A stretch of 64,000 nt of DNA, from the NCBI GenBank assembly GCA_020137815.1, contig CM035352.1, forward strand, positions 7,353,905 through 7,417,904, read 5' to 3'. Shown here one piece after another: positions 1 to 10,897 of this stretch. The position numbers and the translations under genes were made by a program. The notes under the pieces were generated by a model. It did not search any database. It saw nothing but the letters and a program-made list of their open reading frames with translations, and was not told the origin of the DNA. How positions within the stretch are numbered: position 1 is the first letter of the stretch; each line of letters starts with the position of its first letter. Source of the stretch: Hormiphora californensis. Taxonomy: Eukaryota > Ctenophora > Tentaculata > Cydippida > Pleurobrachiidae.

Positions 1-163
1 TCATTTTCATCATATAATGTAATTCGTTTTTGAAAATGTGTTTACATTTAGGAATTATCAATTAGGATAATTGATTGCACCTCTTGGCAACACTGAATTA
101 GACACACAATAACACAATCTCACTACTGCAGATCCTCTCCTGATTCTGATATTCTCTCTCCAG

Positions 164-1110
164 TTGTTATCGGACAGTAAGACAGAGTTATCAGAAGTTA
201 AAAAGAAGAAGGACGTCCTTGAAAAGAAGATGGATAGTTTGGGTAACTTTGTCAAGAGAATTGGCAGCAACGATCACATGTTAAAGGGATCCACATCATT
301 CTTTAAGAAGGAGAATCAAAATCTAAAAAATAAAGTTGTGGTGACTAACAAGACGGTAATATATTGTTAGACACTGTACACTCTCTCAGTGTTACAATTT
401 CTAGTTACCATGACAACATGAATTATACAGTCATTGTTTAGCAAATTATCTGCCATGACAACCTTGTAACTTTGTGTGTTTCAGCTGTCTGATATAAAGA
501 AACTGAATGAGGATCTTGTGAGGACCCATGAACTAGATAGAAGGGCCATAGAGGAACTTTCTGCCACTATCTCGGTATATCGAATTGTTATCTCTAGTAC
601 CCGTAGGGGCCGTCTACTATTAGTACTTCATGTCTTCATATTACATGAATATGAAAATATCTTGTCTACGCGGACAAATACTGTACTTCTTATTTCTAGG
701 ATTTAGAATTCCGGATTAGGATGGGTGTTGTCTCGGACGAGTATACTTCAGAGATTTGTGAGTTGACCCACCAGCTTGAGGACGACACAGATAAACATGT
801 AAGATATATGTGGTGGATATGGTCCAGTCAGTGGAGACCATACCAGATGCAAGCCTGGTCTAAATGATATGAGACATAGGATCATATAGGGTTAAATTCT
901 ACAACCTAACATGATTCCCCATTTCAGTGCAACAACTGTCCTGCTCTACAACTCCAGCTATCCAAGAATGCCATATCACTACAGTGCCTTGTTGCACGTC
1001 TCAAACAGATGGAACATGATAACTTCCAGTTGAAACAGGACAAGATGTCCCTTGAGAGAGACGTTCAGGCACTAACTGAGAAAATTGAAGAGTCTACCTT
1101 TCCCTATTGA
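164..1110 (+). CDS. Coiled-coil protein, 3' part (5' end outside window)
   Basis: Four exons can be joined in frame: 164-355, 485-574, 700-798 and 928-1110, each with an AG acceptor and GT donor, ending at TGA 1108-1110. The protein is rich in K/E/L heptad-like segments (for example SEVKKKKDVLEKKMDS in the first exon and RLKQMEHDNFQLKQDKM in the last), so it is a coiled-coil protein. The last exon opens with a CNNC cysteine pair. The first exon starts at an acceptor, so the start codon lies upstream of the window. No family is recognised; a structural or ciliary coiled-coil protein would fit, but that is a guess. Confidence 0.65.
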
Positions 1111-1182
1111 GTTATTAACTTTGATGAAATGAGCTGTGTTCTTTTTGGTCCGAATTGGGTGTTTGTAGTATAATTGCTTTTC

Positions 1183-1188
1183 AATAAA
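1183..1188 (+). promoter_or_regulatory. Polyadenylation signal of the coiled-coil gene
   Basis: An AATAAA hexamer lies about 73 bases after the TGA stop, the usual place for cleavage and polyadenylation. Confidence 0.6.
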
Positions 1189-1698
1189 ATTATGAATTGT
1201 CTTGTTTTCATTCTTAGATCACTGGGGACAAAGTGCCACTGCGCTGACAAGCTCCAAAATTGAACAGGCATTTTGTACGCGCAAATATAGCGCCGCGCGG
1301 ATGATGTGTGCCGCGCGTTTCATAATAAAATTTAAACCAGAAAATTTTCAAAAATTCAAATTCAAAAATTTCGCGGTTGTTTTTAGTTTTGTCTCCCTTC
1401 GGCTGCTCTGCTTCCGATGCCCCTCACGTAAAATAACACGTTAAATTTACTTGAAACTTCACGCGAAAGAGAGGTCGCACCGCCAGCACTAGAGTTTGAC
1501 CTAAACTTTTTTCAATCAATCCTGACGGTCAAGACCTGACCGCTCAACGCGGACACCGATTACCGATATGCCTCGATTTTGTATTATCACAACTCATTTA
1601 AGATTGGCGTGTCATTATGAGTCAAATAAATAATTTAACTTAAAATGTCAGTGTACATCATCTCCAATTAAAGTCCTTTTTCCTGAAGCCACAACAGA
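1189..1698 (+). promoter_or_regulatory. Intergenic region, probable PAK1IP1-like promoter
   Basis: No gene is seen. It holds a GC-rich patch near 1288-1320 with repeated CGCGCG-type motifs in otherwise AT-rich DNA, and leads directly to the PAK1IP1-like start codon. A promoter role is inferred from position only. Confidence 0.3.
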
Positions 1699-4088
1699 AT
1701 GGAGATAGTTATTGGTACATACGAGGGTCCGGTGATATCATACGGTGTGAACCTGGACAAAGGCATGGTATTAGAGGCACAGTTTGTTGAAAAGTCGCAT
1801 AGTGGGTGTGTGAAGAGCATAGCATGTAATAACAGATACCTCGCGTCAGGTAAATATCACTGATCTTCCAAAATATATCTTGTGTAGAGTGAGGTGCAAG
1901 AGTCTTGTTGTTCCAAAATATCTCCTCCATTTCCTTATTAAAACCTAAAAGGGTGTTGCTAATAACAAAAACAATTTCAGGCAGTTCAGACGAGTCCATT
2001 AGACTGTTAGATCTGCACAAGAGGGTGGAACTGGGGGCACTAATGCAGCACAATGGTACGGTGACCTGTCTAACATTCCAAGGTTCCCACCTTCTGTCTG
2101 GGTCAGAGGATGGCACTATCTGTGTATACCAGAGTGGATCGTGGGAATGCAAGAAGACATTGAAGGGTCACACCGCTGCAGTGTGTCAGTTGTCTGTTCA
2201 CCCTTCTGGGGTTCTAGCTCTGTCTGTTAGTAGGGATAAAACGCTAAAGACATGGAGTCTTATCACTGGAAAACCAGTTCATACCGTCAATCTTACCTCT
2301 CTACCTGACGAGTAAGTGTTGATTAGCTTTCAGGATAAAGTCCCGCAAACGGAACGTGTCTAACTGCTAAATTATTGAATATTTTTTACCACTAACCATC
2401 TAACATGTACCCAACTTCGTAGTGTTATTTGGAATACGGATGGTTCAACTTATGCAATCCTCCTGGAGAAATCCATTAAAGTGTTCCAGCCTCACTCGGG
2501 CAAACCTGTTAGAACATACACCTCTGATCGGCGTATAGTATGCTGTAAGTATCCTTTTTCTTTGTATGTCCCTCTGTCTCTTTCTGTCAAGATTTCTCTC
2601 TCTATCTCTCCCTCTCTTACTCTCCCTCTCTCCCTTTATCTCTGACCTATCTCTTTCTCTCTCCGTCCTTCATTCTAGGAATACGACGTCACATAGCTGA
2701 TAAATTATAATTCAGGTTTCAACTTTGCCCAAAGTTGATAACCTGAATCTATTTTTAGTTTTTACCCTCCCACGGCCCACAGTCTGTCGGAACTCAACGT
2801 CAAATAATGTATTAAATCAAAAATTCCATAAAATCTAGTTTGTAAAATATAGCTCTAAATTATTTAAACCACAAACCCCCGGCCCCTGAACTTACCTGGT
2901 TTTGCTACCCTAAAGATCATTACTTCTGCTATGTTCATAGTTACTCGACCATTATCATGACCCACTTCCGGAGTTCTATCTCGTAACTGCACAACATCTC
3001 CCCGTGTACCCTCCTCACATCCAATCGTGTAGGTCTGATCTTCAACTGAACTACCGTCCTCTCTAGTCATTGTGATCTCTCCACATTTCACTTCAGACCC
3101 TCCTGCCTGAATAATGATAACCTCTGTCCCAATCAGCCGGTCTCTTACTGCTTTGTATCCCTTTGAAGGTGGGTCTTCTCGGTTTGTCAACCTGTAATAT
3201 TTGTAGTGTTTAGTTGTGCTGTCTTAATGATAAAAATAGGACGAAAGGTGTTTAGTTCCCGTTCATCATTCGTTATCGGGCCCTCCCCAGTTCCCATCAA
3301 ATACCTGTTTATTATGCGAACTTCGGCAACATTTATCGGCTGGACAAGATGTAGTTTAACCCATGATTGCGAGGCTAAATTTTTTGAATGGAAGACGGTT
3401 CCTGTGCTTCCATCGAAAAGGTTGGCTGCAACGTCATTTCCGAGTGTGGAGCTTACTTCTGCTGATTCAATATCTACTGATTCAAGAGGCGGTGTTCCAG
3501 TAATCTGGACCACTAAGGCCACAATGATACAAACTCTGAACAACTCCATACTAAAGTAATTGGGGATGTGTTATTACACTCGGTAGTACTGTACTACTAG
3601 TACAAACGGTAGTTGAAACAATCAGTTGGCCAATTATAATGGGTGCCAAACAGAGTCTAGGCAAGTGATTACATAACTGGGAAACAAGCTATATAGCTAC
3701 CGAGTACCGACTAGTCGTAATTTTGCAATTAAAACAGCTGCTCATGCTATTTACGCTTTGATTGTATGTGCTAGCTATGCCAGAAATGATACTAAATTAA
3801 ATAACAAACTTTGACATTCGTACGGCAAAATATAACTAAGTCTTAACGCAAAGGCTAGAGCTTTTTAGCTAATGGTTAGAGGGGATTGAACGTTTAGATA
3901 GAGCTAGAGACTCTAGAGAGATAGCTGAGGGAGATAGAGGGAGACAGAGAGTGAGAGAGATCTATCTCTAGCAGCTCTTTGACGTATGGGCTAGAAAACA
4001 ATACGATTACACTACCCAAACGGCACACGTCTTAGCAATAGACGGGTTAGCTGGAGTTGAGTAAAAATATTGCTCTCTCACACACACA

Positions 4089-4147
<59 letters not shown>

Positions 4148-6016
4148 GGGGGGGGGCCGGCTGAAGTTTTTGAAGTTTTCCACCCTACTTTTTGAGTTTT
4201 TGAAGTTTTTGAAGTTGACTTCAAAAACTTCAAAAACTTCAAAAACTCTAAACTACTTTTATATGCTATCAGTGACTATTATTACACTTGTTTAGGTTAG
4301 TTTCATGCTTAATACATATTGTGGCAAAGTTATCCGTCCTTGTCTTCCCTTTTTCTACCACAAATTAGGATATTTACAATGATTCCTAGACAAGAAATCT
4401 ATGGCACAATTTGGTGTAAAAAATTTAAATTTTTTGTAAAAACAGATTTTATTTTCATTCTATAACTCAAAAAATTGCCTAGAAAATGCTAAGAAAGTGT
4501 TTAAAAATTATAAAGTAAATTTTCAAAAAAATTTTTGGGGCCACACCCTTTTTGCCAGTTTCACAAAATGCAAATTTTTTATGAAGGGAGTAGTGAAAAA
4601 AAATATGGACACCAAAATCATCAGCAGCCTCGAGTTAGTGGGGGTACGTGCCAAAATGAAGTCTCCACCTCATCTAATTCGAGGGATAATGGGATATTTT
4701 CATAATTTTGTGTGTGCGCATGACTTTTTTTTTGGGCTAGACCAGTTTTAATGGTTTATGAGTGACTATAGGCTTTTTAAAGGGGTGCATCTTGTTCGGA
4801 ATATGCAAGTTTATATAAGAGTTATGAAGCAACATAGGGCCTATCTCCAACGGTTTAGGCGATATGAGTTTTTGAAGTTTTTGAAGTTTTTGAAGTTTTC
4901 CACCCTAAGTTTCTCTTTGAAGTTTTTGAAGTTGACTTCAAAAACTTCAAAAACTTCAGCCGGCCCCCCCCCTCTCTCTCTCTCTCTCTCTATCTCTCTC
5001 CCTCTCCCTCTCCCTCTCTATCTCTCTCTCTATCGCTATCTCTCTCCTCCTCCCCCTCTCTTTTTCATCCTCCCTCCCATTAAACTAATGACTAATTAAC
5101 TATAATGACTAATTGACGTATAATTCACCCTCCCTTCCAGGTAAGTTCCTGTCCTCAACACTACTCGCGTACGGTGGGGAGAGCAAGACCATTAGTATTG
5201 TAGAGATAGAGAGTAACAAGTGCCAAACCATTACTGGACACAACGCCCGGATAAAGGCTCTAGACTTCGTGAGGTTAGTAATATGGATCAGAATAGTTCC
5301 AGAAACAGCAAAAACAGAAACTGTGGTATCTCTCATTTATTTGAGATGTATTTACCCGAACAGTATCCCATTTACCGGGCTGATTGTTTGGGTAACGTAC
5401 CGCGGTAGTAAGTACCACGGTACTTTATATCGGGGTTTCAAACACTACATGACATCTCTACCCCCCCCCCCCCCCAGGTCCGATGTAAAAGACCACTACA
5501 TCCTGATATCCGTGTCAAGTGATGGGGAGGTGAAGATATGGGCCCTATCACGTGACAAATATGATCAGATAGGGGGTACTACACTGTTCAACCACCGGCC
5601 TGTCTGTATGTGTGTTTACACTGGGGAGAAACAGTTCGTGAAACAGCTCTCTACCCCAGCACCCGTTCTTAAACATCAGGTATAAACGCAATTGTGGGTT
5701 ATTCAATCTTATTAGGAGACATCATATTTTATCCTTCCTACCCTAAGACAGACTCTCTCGTACGCTGTATGAACAATGCGTCCTAAGTACTAACATATCG
5801 TGTGGCATACCGTATTTTAGTTTGAATGCACTCTGTGAGGGTTCGGTAGATCAACTAACATCCCCACTTCAGGAACTACCTAAAAAGAGGAAGACTCCAA
5901 TAAAGCGTCGTGTACTATTTGCTAATCTTCATGCTATACAGGGTGGCAAAACAATCAAACGGAAACTGAAACACAAAAAAACAAGTCGAGTTATTCCCCT
6001 TCATTTTGACAGATAG
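1699..6016 (+). CDS. PAK1IP1: PAK1IP1/MAK11-like WD40 protein (60S ribosome biogenesis)
   Basis: Six exons: 1699-1849, 1981-2311, 2423-2544, 5141-5273, 5478-5679 and 5821-6016, about 378 codons, near the size of the animal protein. The start MEIVIGTYEGPVISY and the WD segments (ASGSSDESIRLLDL, LLSGSEDGTICVY, ALSVSRDKTLKTWSL, ISVSSDGEVKIWAL) form a WD40 propeller of this family; the C-terminal tail is basic (KKRKTPIKRR, KRKLKHKK) as expected for a nucleolar protein. Family role: the MAK11 orthologue acts in pre-60S assembly and binds PAK-type kinases. Oddity: the junction between exons 5 and 6 is off by one base, so a microexon or a sequence indel is needed there. Intron 3 (2545-5140) hosts an antisense gene and a transposon. 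Confidence 0.9.
2896..3549 (-). CDS. Secreted discoidin/F5-8C-like protein nested antisense in PAK1IP1 intron 3
   Basis: Exon 1 is 3549-3305 (Met, a hydrophobic signal peptide with core VCIIVALVVQI, then the domain start) and exon 2 is 3191-2896, joined in phase 2 at IINR|LTNR. The sequence has the hallmarks of fucolectin/discoidin-type domains: ANLFDGSTGTVFHS, SWVKLHLVQPINVAEVRIINR and the closing MNIAEVMIFRV. Exon 2 ends at a donor (GTAAGT) after AKPG, so at least one more 3' exon is expected; without splicing the frame runs to a stop at 2864. The intron position (after the NR motif) is identical in the three related genes at 53-61 kb. Likely an extracellular sugar-binding or adhesion protein; ligand unknown. 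Confidence 0.7.
3550..4145. other. Non-coding stretch in PAK1IP1 intron 3, with CT microsatellite
   Basis: Upstream of the antisense discoidin gene, probably holding its promoter. It is AT-rich, then turns into a purine repeat (about 3890-3965) and an uninterrupted CT dinucleotide tract from about 4092 to 4145. No coding potential seen. Confidence 0.4.
4146..4972. mobile_element. Poly-G-ended MITE, subfamily 1 (about 827 bp)
   Basis: Begins with eleven G followed by CCGGCTGAAGTTTTTGAAG and ends with the inverted complement and nine C. Each terminus also has a local hairpin (GAAGTTTTTGAAGTTGACTTC-like). It sits inside a CT microsatellite, so the target duplication cannot be read. It encodes no protein. 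It shares the G-homopolymer terminus and the length of about 820 bp with the elements at 8.5, 10.9, 16.3 and 51.8 kb. Confidence 0.65.
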
Positions 6017-6302
6017 AGATATGATCAGGGACAGTGCAGTTATTTCTATTATATGTGTTGTATTTCAGAACGTTTTAACAAAATACACAGTTACTGGTTA
6101 AATACATCTTGTTTTATTTAGTTCCCCCCAGTCCCTAAACACTTTTTTTGATTTTATTCCCCATTCACTAAACACTCCAATTGTGTCGGGCTTCACCAAC
6201 AGTGCCCAACCCCCCCCCCCCAATCCGGTCCTAAACACTGTCCCCCTTCCTCACCTATATCAATATTCTAATAGTTCCCAACCATATCCCTCTCCCAGGA
6301 TA

Positions 6303-6686
6303 ATGGCTAAGACGACTAGCACCACAATTCTACAACTTCTTGTAACGGCTATATCAATGCTTGTAATACCACTTGCCTTCATTCTTTTATGGTCGGTGGT
6401 ACATCTTCGCCTCATGGCCCAATACAGATATTTACTCAGCGGCTCTCTCTGTGTTTTCGGTACGTTAGATAGAGAGCCGAGAGAGAGTGTGTGTTTGTGA
6501 GAGATACGGTAACACACCTGTGTGTTGTTACCCAATTATTGCATCGCTAATTACCCCCCCCCCCCCCACAGACACCTCTAACCCCCACAACCTCCCCCAC
6601 AGGTCCATGTTATTCTGGCTGTGTATTGTTATGTAGCTTACCAAGAAGTGAAAGAAGAGGAGAGAGAGGCTAAGAAAGCTGAATAG
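6303..6686 (+). CDS. VMA21: VMA21-like V-ATPase assembly factor
   Basis: A small two-helix membrane protein. Exon 1 starts at ATG 6303 with a hydrophobic helix (LLVTAISMLVIPLAFILL); exon 2 (6603-6686) reads VHVILAVYCYVAYQE followed by a charged, Lys-ending tail. The VHV-hydrophobic-YVA segment and the short basic/acidic tail match VMA21, the ER chaperone for assembly of the V-ATPase Vo sector. Two donors are possible: GTACGT at 6460 leaves the frame off by one, while the weaker GT at 6453 keeps frame and gives 77 residues. The acceptor is preceded by a long poly-C tract (about 6554-6567). Confidence 0.7.
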
Positions 6687-6939
6687 TATTAATCAGAGCT
6701 GGGGCTTTCAGATTTAAATATTCTTTAAATTTAATTCTTTAATTTATTTTGTTGTTTTTTGCAGGTGTGTTTCTGACAAGGTTGATCCTTTATACTCTAA
6801 TTATTTTACAGTTAATTATCCCAGTTTGTTTTAATGTCTCTCTCCAAGTATTACAATCTCCCTCTCTAACCCCTCCATATTTTCATCTAGCTCCCTCTCT
6901 CTAACCCCTCCATATTTTCATCTAGCTCCCTCTCTCGCA

Positions 6940-9900
6940 ATGGTTCGGCTACATCTTAAGAAAGGTAACGACTCCCTCTTTCTCCACGACACAACTACTG
7001 CACAAGATATCAAATCACTACTCGCTGATATTCTCGCTATATACGATCTCAGGCTGAAAGTGCTGCGAGTATGTGATGGTAAGTTTCATTTAGTCAATGG
7101 ATTAGTCAAGGAAAATATAAAATTATTAGAAACTCTGTCTGCTTTGTGATGTACAATTATTAAATCATCAAGTTGTTTTTTACACTGCTGTAGCTGTTCT
7201 CTGCTTTGTTACACACACATTCTATTTACAGAAATGCAATGCCTTGCGAAACATGGACATTTCTTGCCCGGTAACATGCAAGGTTTGACAGAAGAGCAGA
7301 TTGAGGAACTGAAATATAAAGACGAATACGAGAAGATTTGTGTGCCCCAAGGTGGATCTGTGGAATGCGAGGATCCCATTGGACGACGAACCGGAAAAGG
7401 TAGTTTTGTTCTTAATGTGGCAACAACAAAAAACGGTCTACCGGAGAGCGGTGCGCGCGGATTATGTAAAGTGAAGTTGTTAGCACTCTGCAGTGCGCGG
7501 CGTGGGAAATTATTCTTTTCCAGAAATCACCGTCAGAATTGAGTTATTGGTTGACACAGTCATTCAATGACATTGATTAAAACAGCCGCTGTTTGTCCCT
7601 AATTCACCCTCCCCTTTCAGCACCTAACGAGGCGATGGCTGAGGTTCTAATGAAAACCATTACTGATGCGAAAGAGATGGTTTCTAACAAACTGACGGCC
7701 AGCAACACAGTTCTAACTCTGGATATAGTCCGGGATGCACTAGATAGGTTGAAAGGTGCTGTTATGATTGTGTACCCAATGAAACTGCCCCCTTATGACC
7801 CGGTGCAGATGGAATTCGAAAATGATGAGGATCTTTCAGGGACTCAGGTTAGCACAGAATCTCCAATCCAAACATCAGGACCCTGATATCAGGATCTAGT
7901 ATTGTAACTGTTTTCATCAGGAATCCTACATCCCACACTGAACTCCCTTCCCCATCTGCCAGGCATCGCTGGAAGTTATCGAGCAGGGCTCTCTCTGGTG
8001 GGCTGGCAAGGAGCTGCTCCCTGAGAAACTGCTCTCTGACTATGTAGGGAAGAATGAGAAGACTAAAGTTATTGTCAAACTAACAAAGGTATGGTGAAAA
8101 CACCAACAATGATACATGGACTATAACATGACGATACTTGAAGGGAACCTACTGACAATAACAAGGACTGACCATCTGATTCTGGTAAAGACTGAAAATA
8201 CGCTCTGATTTTCCACACTTTCATTGGGCCTTGTTTAAAGACTAACAACCCCCCCCCCCCTCTCCAGAAAGGATCGAGTGCGCCAGGACGGGAACAGGTC
8301 ATGTCAGAGGAGGAAAAGAAACAAATGATGGCCTGGCAGTACAGGAAACAAGAGGAGATGAAGGTACGGGATGTCGCTGAATTATTGGGTCACGGCGATT
8401 ACTTTTCGTGTTGCTGTATTATTTACACTTCACGGTGCCCCTGAAGGACGTTCCACCTCGACCGAGTCCCCCAGCAAAACGAACGGTTGTGTGACCTAAA
8501 GGGGGGGGGGGCCAACGAATTTTTTATATATTTCCTTAATTTTGGAATTTTTTATATATATATAAAAATATATAAAAATATATAAAAATATATAAAAATA
8601 TATAAAATTATATAAATAATATATAAAAATATATAAAAATATATAAAATAAACCCTTTTTTCACCCCTTTTACTTTCAAAAAAGGGGATTATTTCCATCT
8701 ATTGTTCACTTGAATATGTTTCATAGAGTTAATTTAAGTGTTTGAGAGGGTGATAGCTGTTTTACATAATTGAGAATGTGTTCAAAAGTGAATTATGTAC
8801 TGTCAAAAGTAGAACTGGTGAAGAGAGGTTCCGGCCTAATAATATCTACCAGTTTTGGTGTGATTTCAATCATTTTTTGTATGTTGATCCGTACAGATGT
8901 ACTAGAACTGGTGAAGAGAGGTTGGGATCGCGAAACTAAAAAAACAAATCATTTTTGACGTCATTTTGACGTCATGACGTTATTGACGCGACGTCACGAT
9001 GTTACAAACGTCACATTGATGACGGAAAATCATCAGGATTATCTAGATGAAGATGCTGACCAAGTTTGAGATCAATTGAATGATATTTGATCCCGCTATG
9101 GCGAAAAACAGCTTTCTGTTTTCACACTTTCGGCACAATTTTTTATATATTTTTATATATTTTTTATATATTTTTATATATTTTTATATATTCATATGTA
9201 TTTTTATATATTTTTATATATTTTATATATATATAAAAAATTATGTTTTTTTTTTCCAAAAAAAAGGTATATAAAATATATAAAAATATATAAAAAATGA
9301 GCGTTGGCCCCCCCCCCCCTAAAGGGGACCTCTGGGAACTACGCAGGACCGTGGGGGAAAAGATATGAAAGTAGCCAAAGGAGAAAATCGCAAAAAACGC
9401 CATTTTAACAATGTTGCCGTGGATTTAGAGTTCCAATTCCAGTGGCAATCAATTCGGCGTGTCAAAAAACCCTGGGGTGACTTGATTTTGGTCGAAAAAA
9501 AAATAGATTTGAGATTGGAAAATTTGGAATGTAGTGTGAGAAAAATGACCAAATTCTACATTCCAAATTTTCCAATTTATTCTTTTTTCCGACCAAAATA
9601 AAGTCACCCCAGGGTTTTTTGACACGCCGAATCGATTGCCGCTGGAATTGGAACTCTAAATCCACGGCAACATTGTTAAAATGGCGTTTTTTGGGATTTT
9701 TTTGCCCTATATGCGATTTTCTCCTTTGGCTACTTTCATATCTTTTTCCCCACGGTCCTGCGTAGTTCCCAGAGGTCCCCTTTAGGCCACACAACCGTTC
9801 GTTTTGCTGGGGGACTCGGTCGAGGTGGAACGTCCTTCAGGGGCACCGTGACTTGTTGTTCGGCACAGTGCACACCATCTTTCTTGTCGTTCTCTAAAAC

Positions 9901-10063
9901 CATCGACAACATGTGAATTAAGTTGTTTATTAACTCACATTACTTTCAGAAACTTCACGAAGCTGATGATGGTGACGATTACTATAACAGTGCATGGGCC
10001 AACTCTAACAATCTAAAGAACCAGTTCCACGGCATTGGAAATATCAAGTGGGGTCCCAAGTAG
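6940..10063 (+). CDS. CFAP298: CFAP298 (C21orf59/Kurly), cilia assembly protein
   Basis: Six exons, 6940-7078, 7232-7399, 7621-7847, 7963-8088, 8268-8363 and 9950-10063, join in frame to 289 residues, the usual family length. Diagnostic segments are KHGHFLPGNMQGLTEEQIEE, GAVMIVYPMKLPPYDP, EFENDEDLSGTQ, LSDYVGKNEKTK and the C-terminal FHGIGNIKWGPK. The vertebrate protein is cytoplasmic, needed for outer dynein arm assembly and for ciliary polarity; the same role is inferred here. The last intron (8364-9949) carries a foldback transposon with another element inside it. Confidence 0.95.
8431..9850. mobile_element. Foldback DNA transposon with long inverted arms, in the last CFAP298 intron
   Basis: The two ends (8431-8502 and the complement up to 9850) are inverted copies beginning CACGGTGCCCCTGAAGG. 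A candidate 4-bp target duplication ACTT flanks it (8427-8430, 9851-9854). Removing the inner insertion 8503-9317 restores a palindrome of roughly 600 bp, with arms of almost 290 bp meeting near 9550. No protein is encoded; open frames here are palindrome artefacts. Confidence 0.75.
8503..9317. mobile_element. Poly-G-ended MITE, subfamily 2 (815 bp), nested in the foldback element
   Basis: Starts with a G run then CCAACG and ends with CGTTGG and a C run. The interior next to both ends is AT-rich with repeated TATATAAAAA motifs in inverted orientation. The 8-bp sequence CCTAAAGG is present on both sides (8495-8502 and 9318-9325) but once in the intact right arm of the host element, consistent with an 8-bp target duplication. 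Confidence 0.7.
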
Positions 10064-10330
10064 AGAGAGCTACTTATATAGGACACTGTTCTCACTGCTA
10101 GCTGTTATTATATTGGACACTAGTTCTCACTAGTGATATATAGGACACTAGTTCTCACTACTGCTGTGCGGTTGAGAGGGTTGAAGTGTGTGAGCTGTCA
10201 GGGCATTGCTCTGACAGTGTGGGAGTGTGGTTTTGATAACATCAGACAGACCAGATAATTTATTTGTAGTATTTTTACTGTGTACATATTATGTAAAACT
10301 TGATCACTAAATTTTGTATTTTTACTGTTA
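10064..10330. other. CFAP298 3' flank
   Basis: Short degenerate tandem repeats (ACTAGTTCTCACTA-type units at 10078-10160) follow the stop codon. At 10198-10220 a TCAGGGCATTGCTCTGACAG motif appears, related to the dispersed TCAGGCCAATGCTCTGA motifs at 10.5, 12.5 and 49.4 kb. No gene seen. Confidence 0.35.
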
Positions 10331-10412
10331 TTCACTGTCTGGCGGCGCCTTAATACCCCGATCTGAATTCGAGATAGTGCACACAGATCGGGTCTGCGCC
10401 GCCAGACAGTGT
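10331..10412. repeat. GC-rich inverted repeat downstream of CFAP298
   Basis: Arms beginning CACTGTCTGGCGGCGC and ending in its complement can fold into a long hairpin of about 80 bp with the inner pair CCCGATCTG/CAGATCGGG. It looks like a small foldback element. Confidence 0.6.
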
Positions 10413-10616
10413 GTTCATGGGCGGTTCGGGCCAGGGGACATGTATGATCGAATGGATCACACGATGTTCATTTTAGAACCCTGTAGACGCACCTATCCTG
10501 TTTAATTTGGATCGGTGCCATGCAGGCTCTGGCAGGCCAATGCTCTGAGTCGGTCATGCAGAGTCAGACAGTGTAGGCTCATGTCACTTGAATGCGTGTG
10601 CCGTGTGTCTGGGTCC
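10413..10616. other. Unassigned non-coding stretch between CFAP298 and the minisatellite
   Basis: No gene recognised. It holds a dispersed motif TCTGGCAGGCCAATGCTCTG at 10528-10547 that recurs near 12476, 49364 and 49428. Confidence 0.3.
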
Positions 10617-10897
10617 GCGCTGACCGGGTCATAAGGAACCATAATAAGGAACCATAATAAAGTTCAAGAGCCTCCAAGAGCGCACCACAATCAAGAGAGA
10701 CCAAAATCAAGAGCACACCACTATCAAGAGAGACCAAAATCAAGAGCACACCACAATCAAGAGAGACCAAATCAAGAGCGCACCACAATCAAGAGAGACC
10801 AAATCAAGAGCGCACCTCATCCAAGAGAGCTCCCTATCCAGAAGATACCAGATGTGGTGCGCTCTTGATTTGGTCTCTCTTGATTGTGGTGTGCTCT

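Noticed and set aside
9080-9794. Overlapping frames on both strands with shared NNVAVDLEFQFQ-type segments
   Set aside because: The two strands encode the same words because the DNA is a palindrome; this is a foldback element, not genes.
10331-10412. Possible tRNA or structured RNA gene
   Set aside because: The long perfect stem with no cloverleaf arms or internal promoter boxes suggests a foldback repeat.
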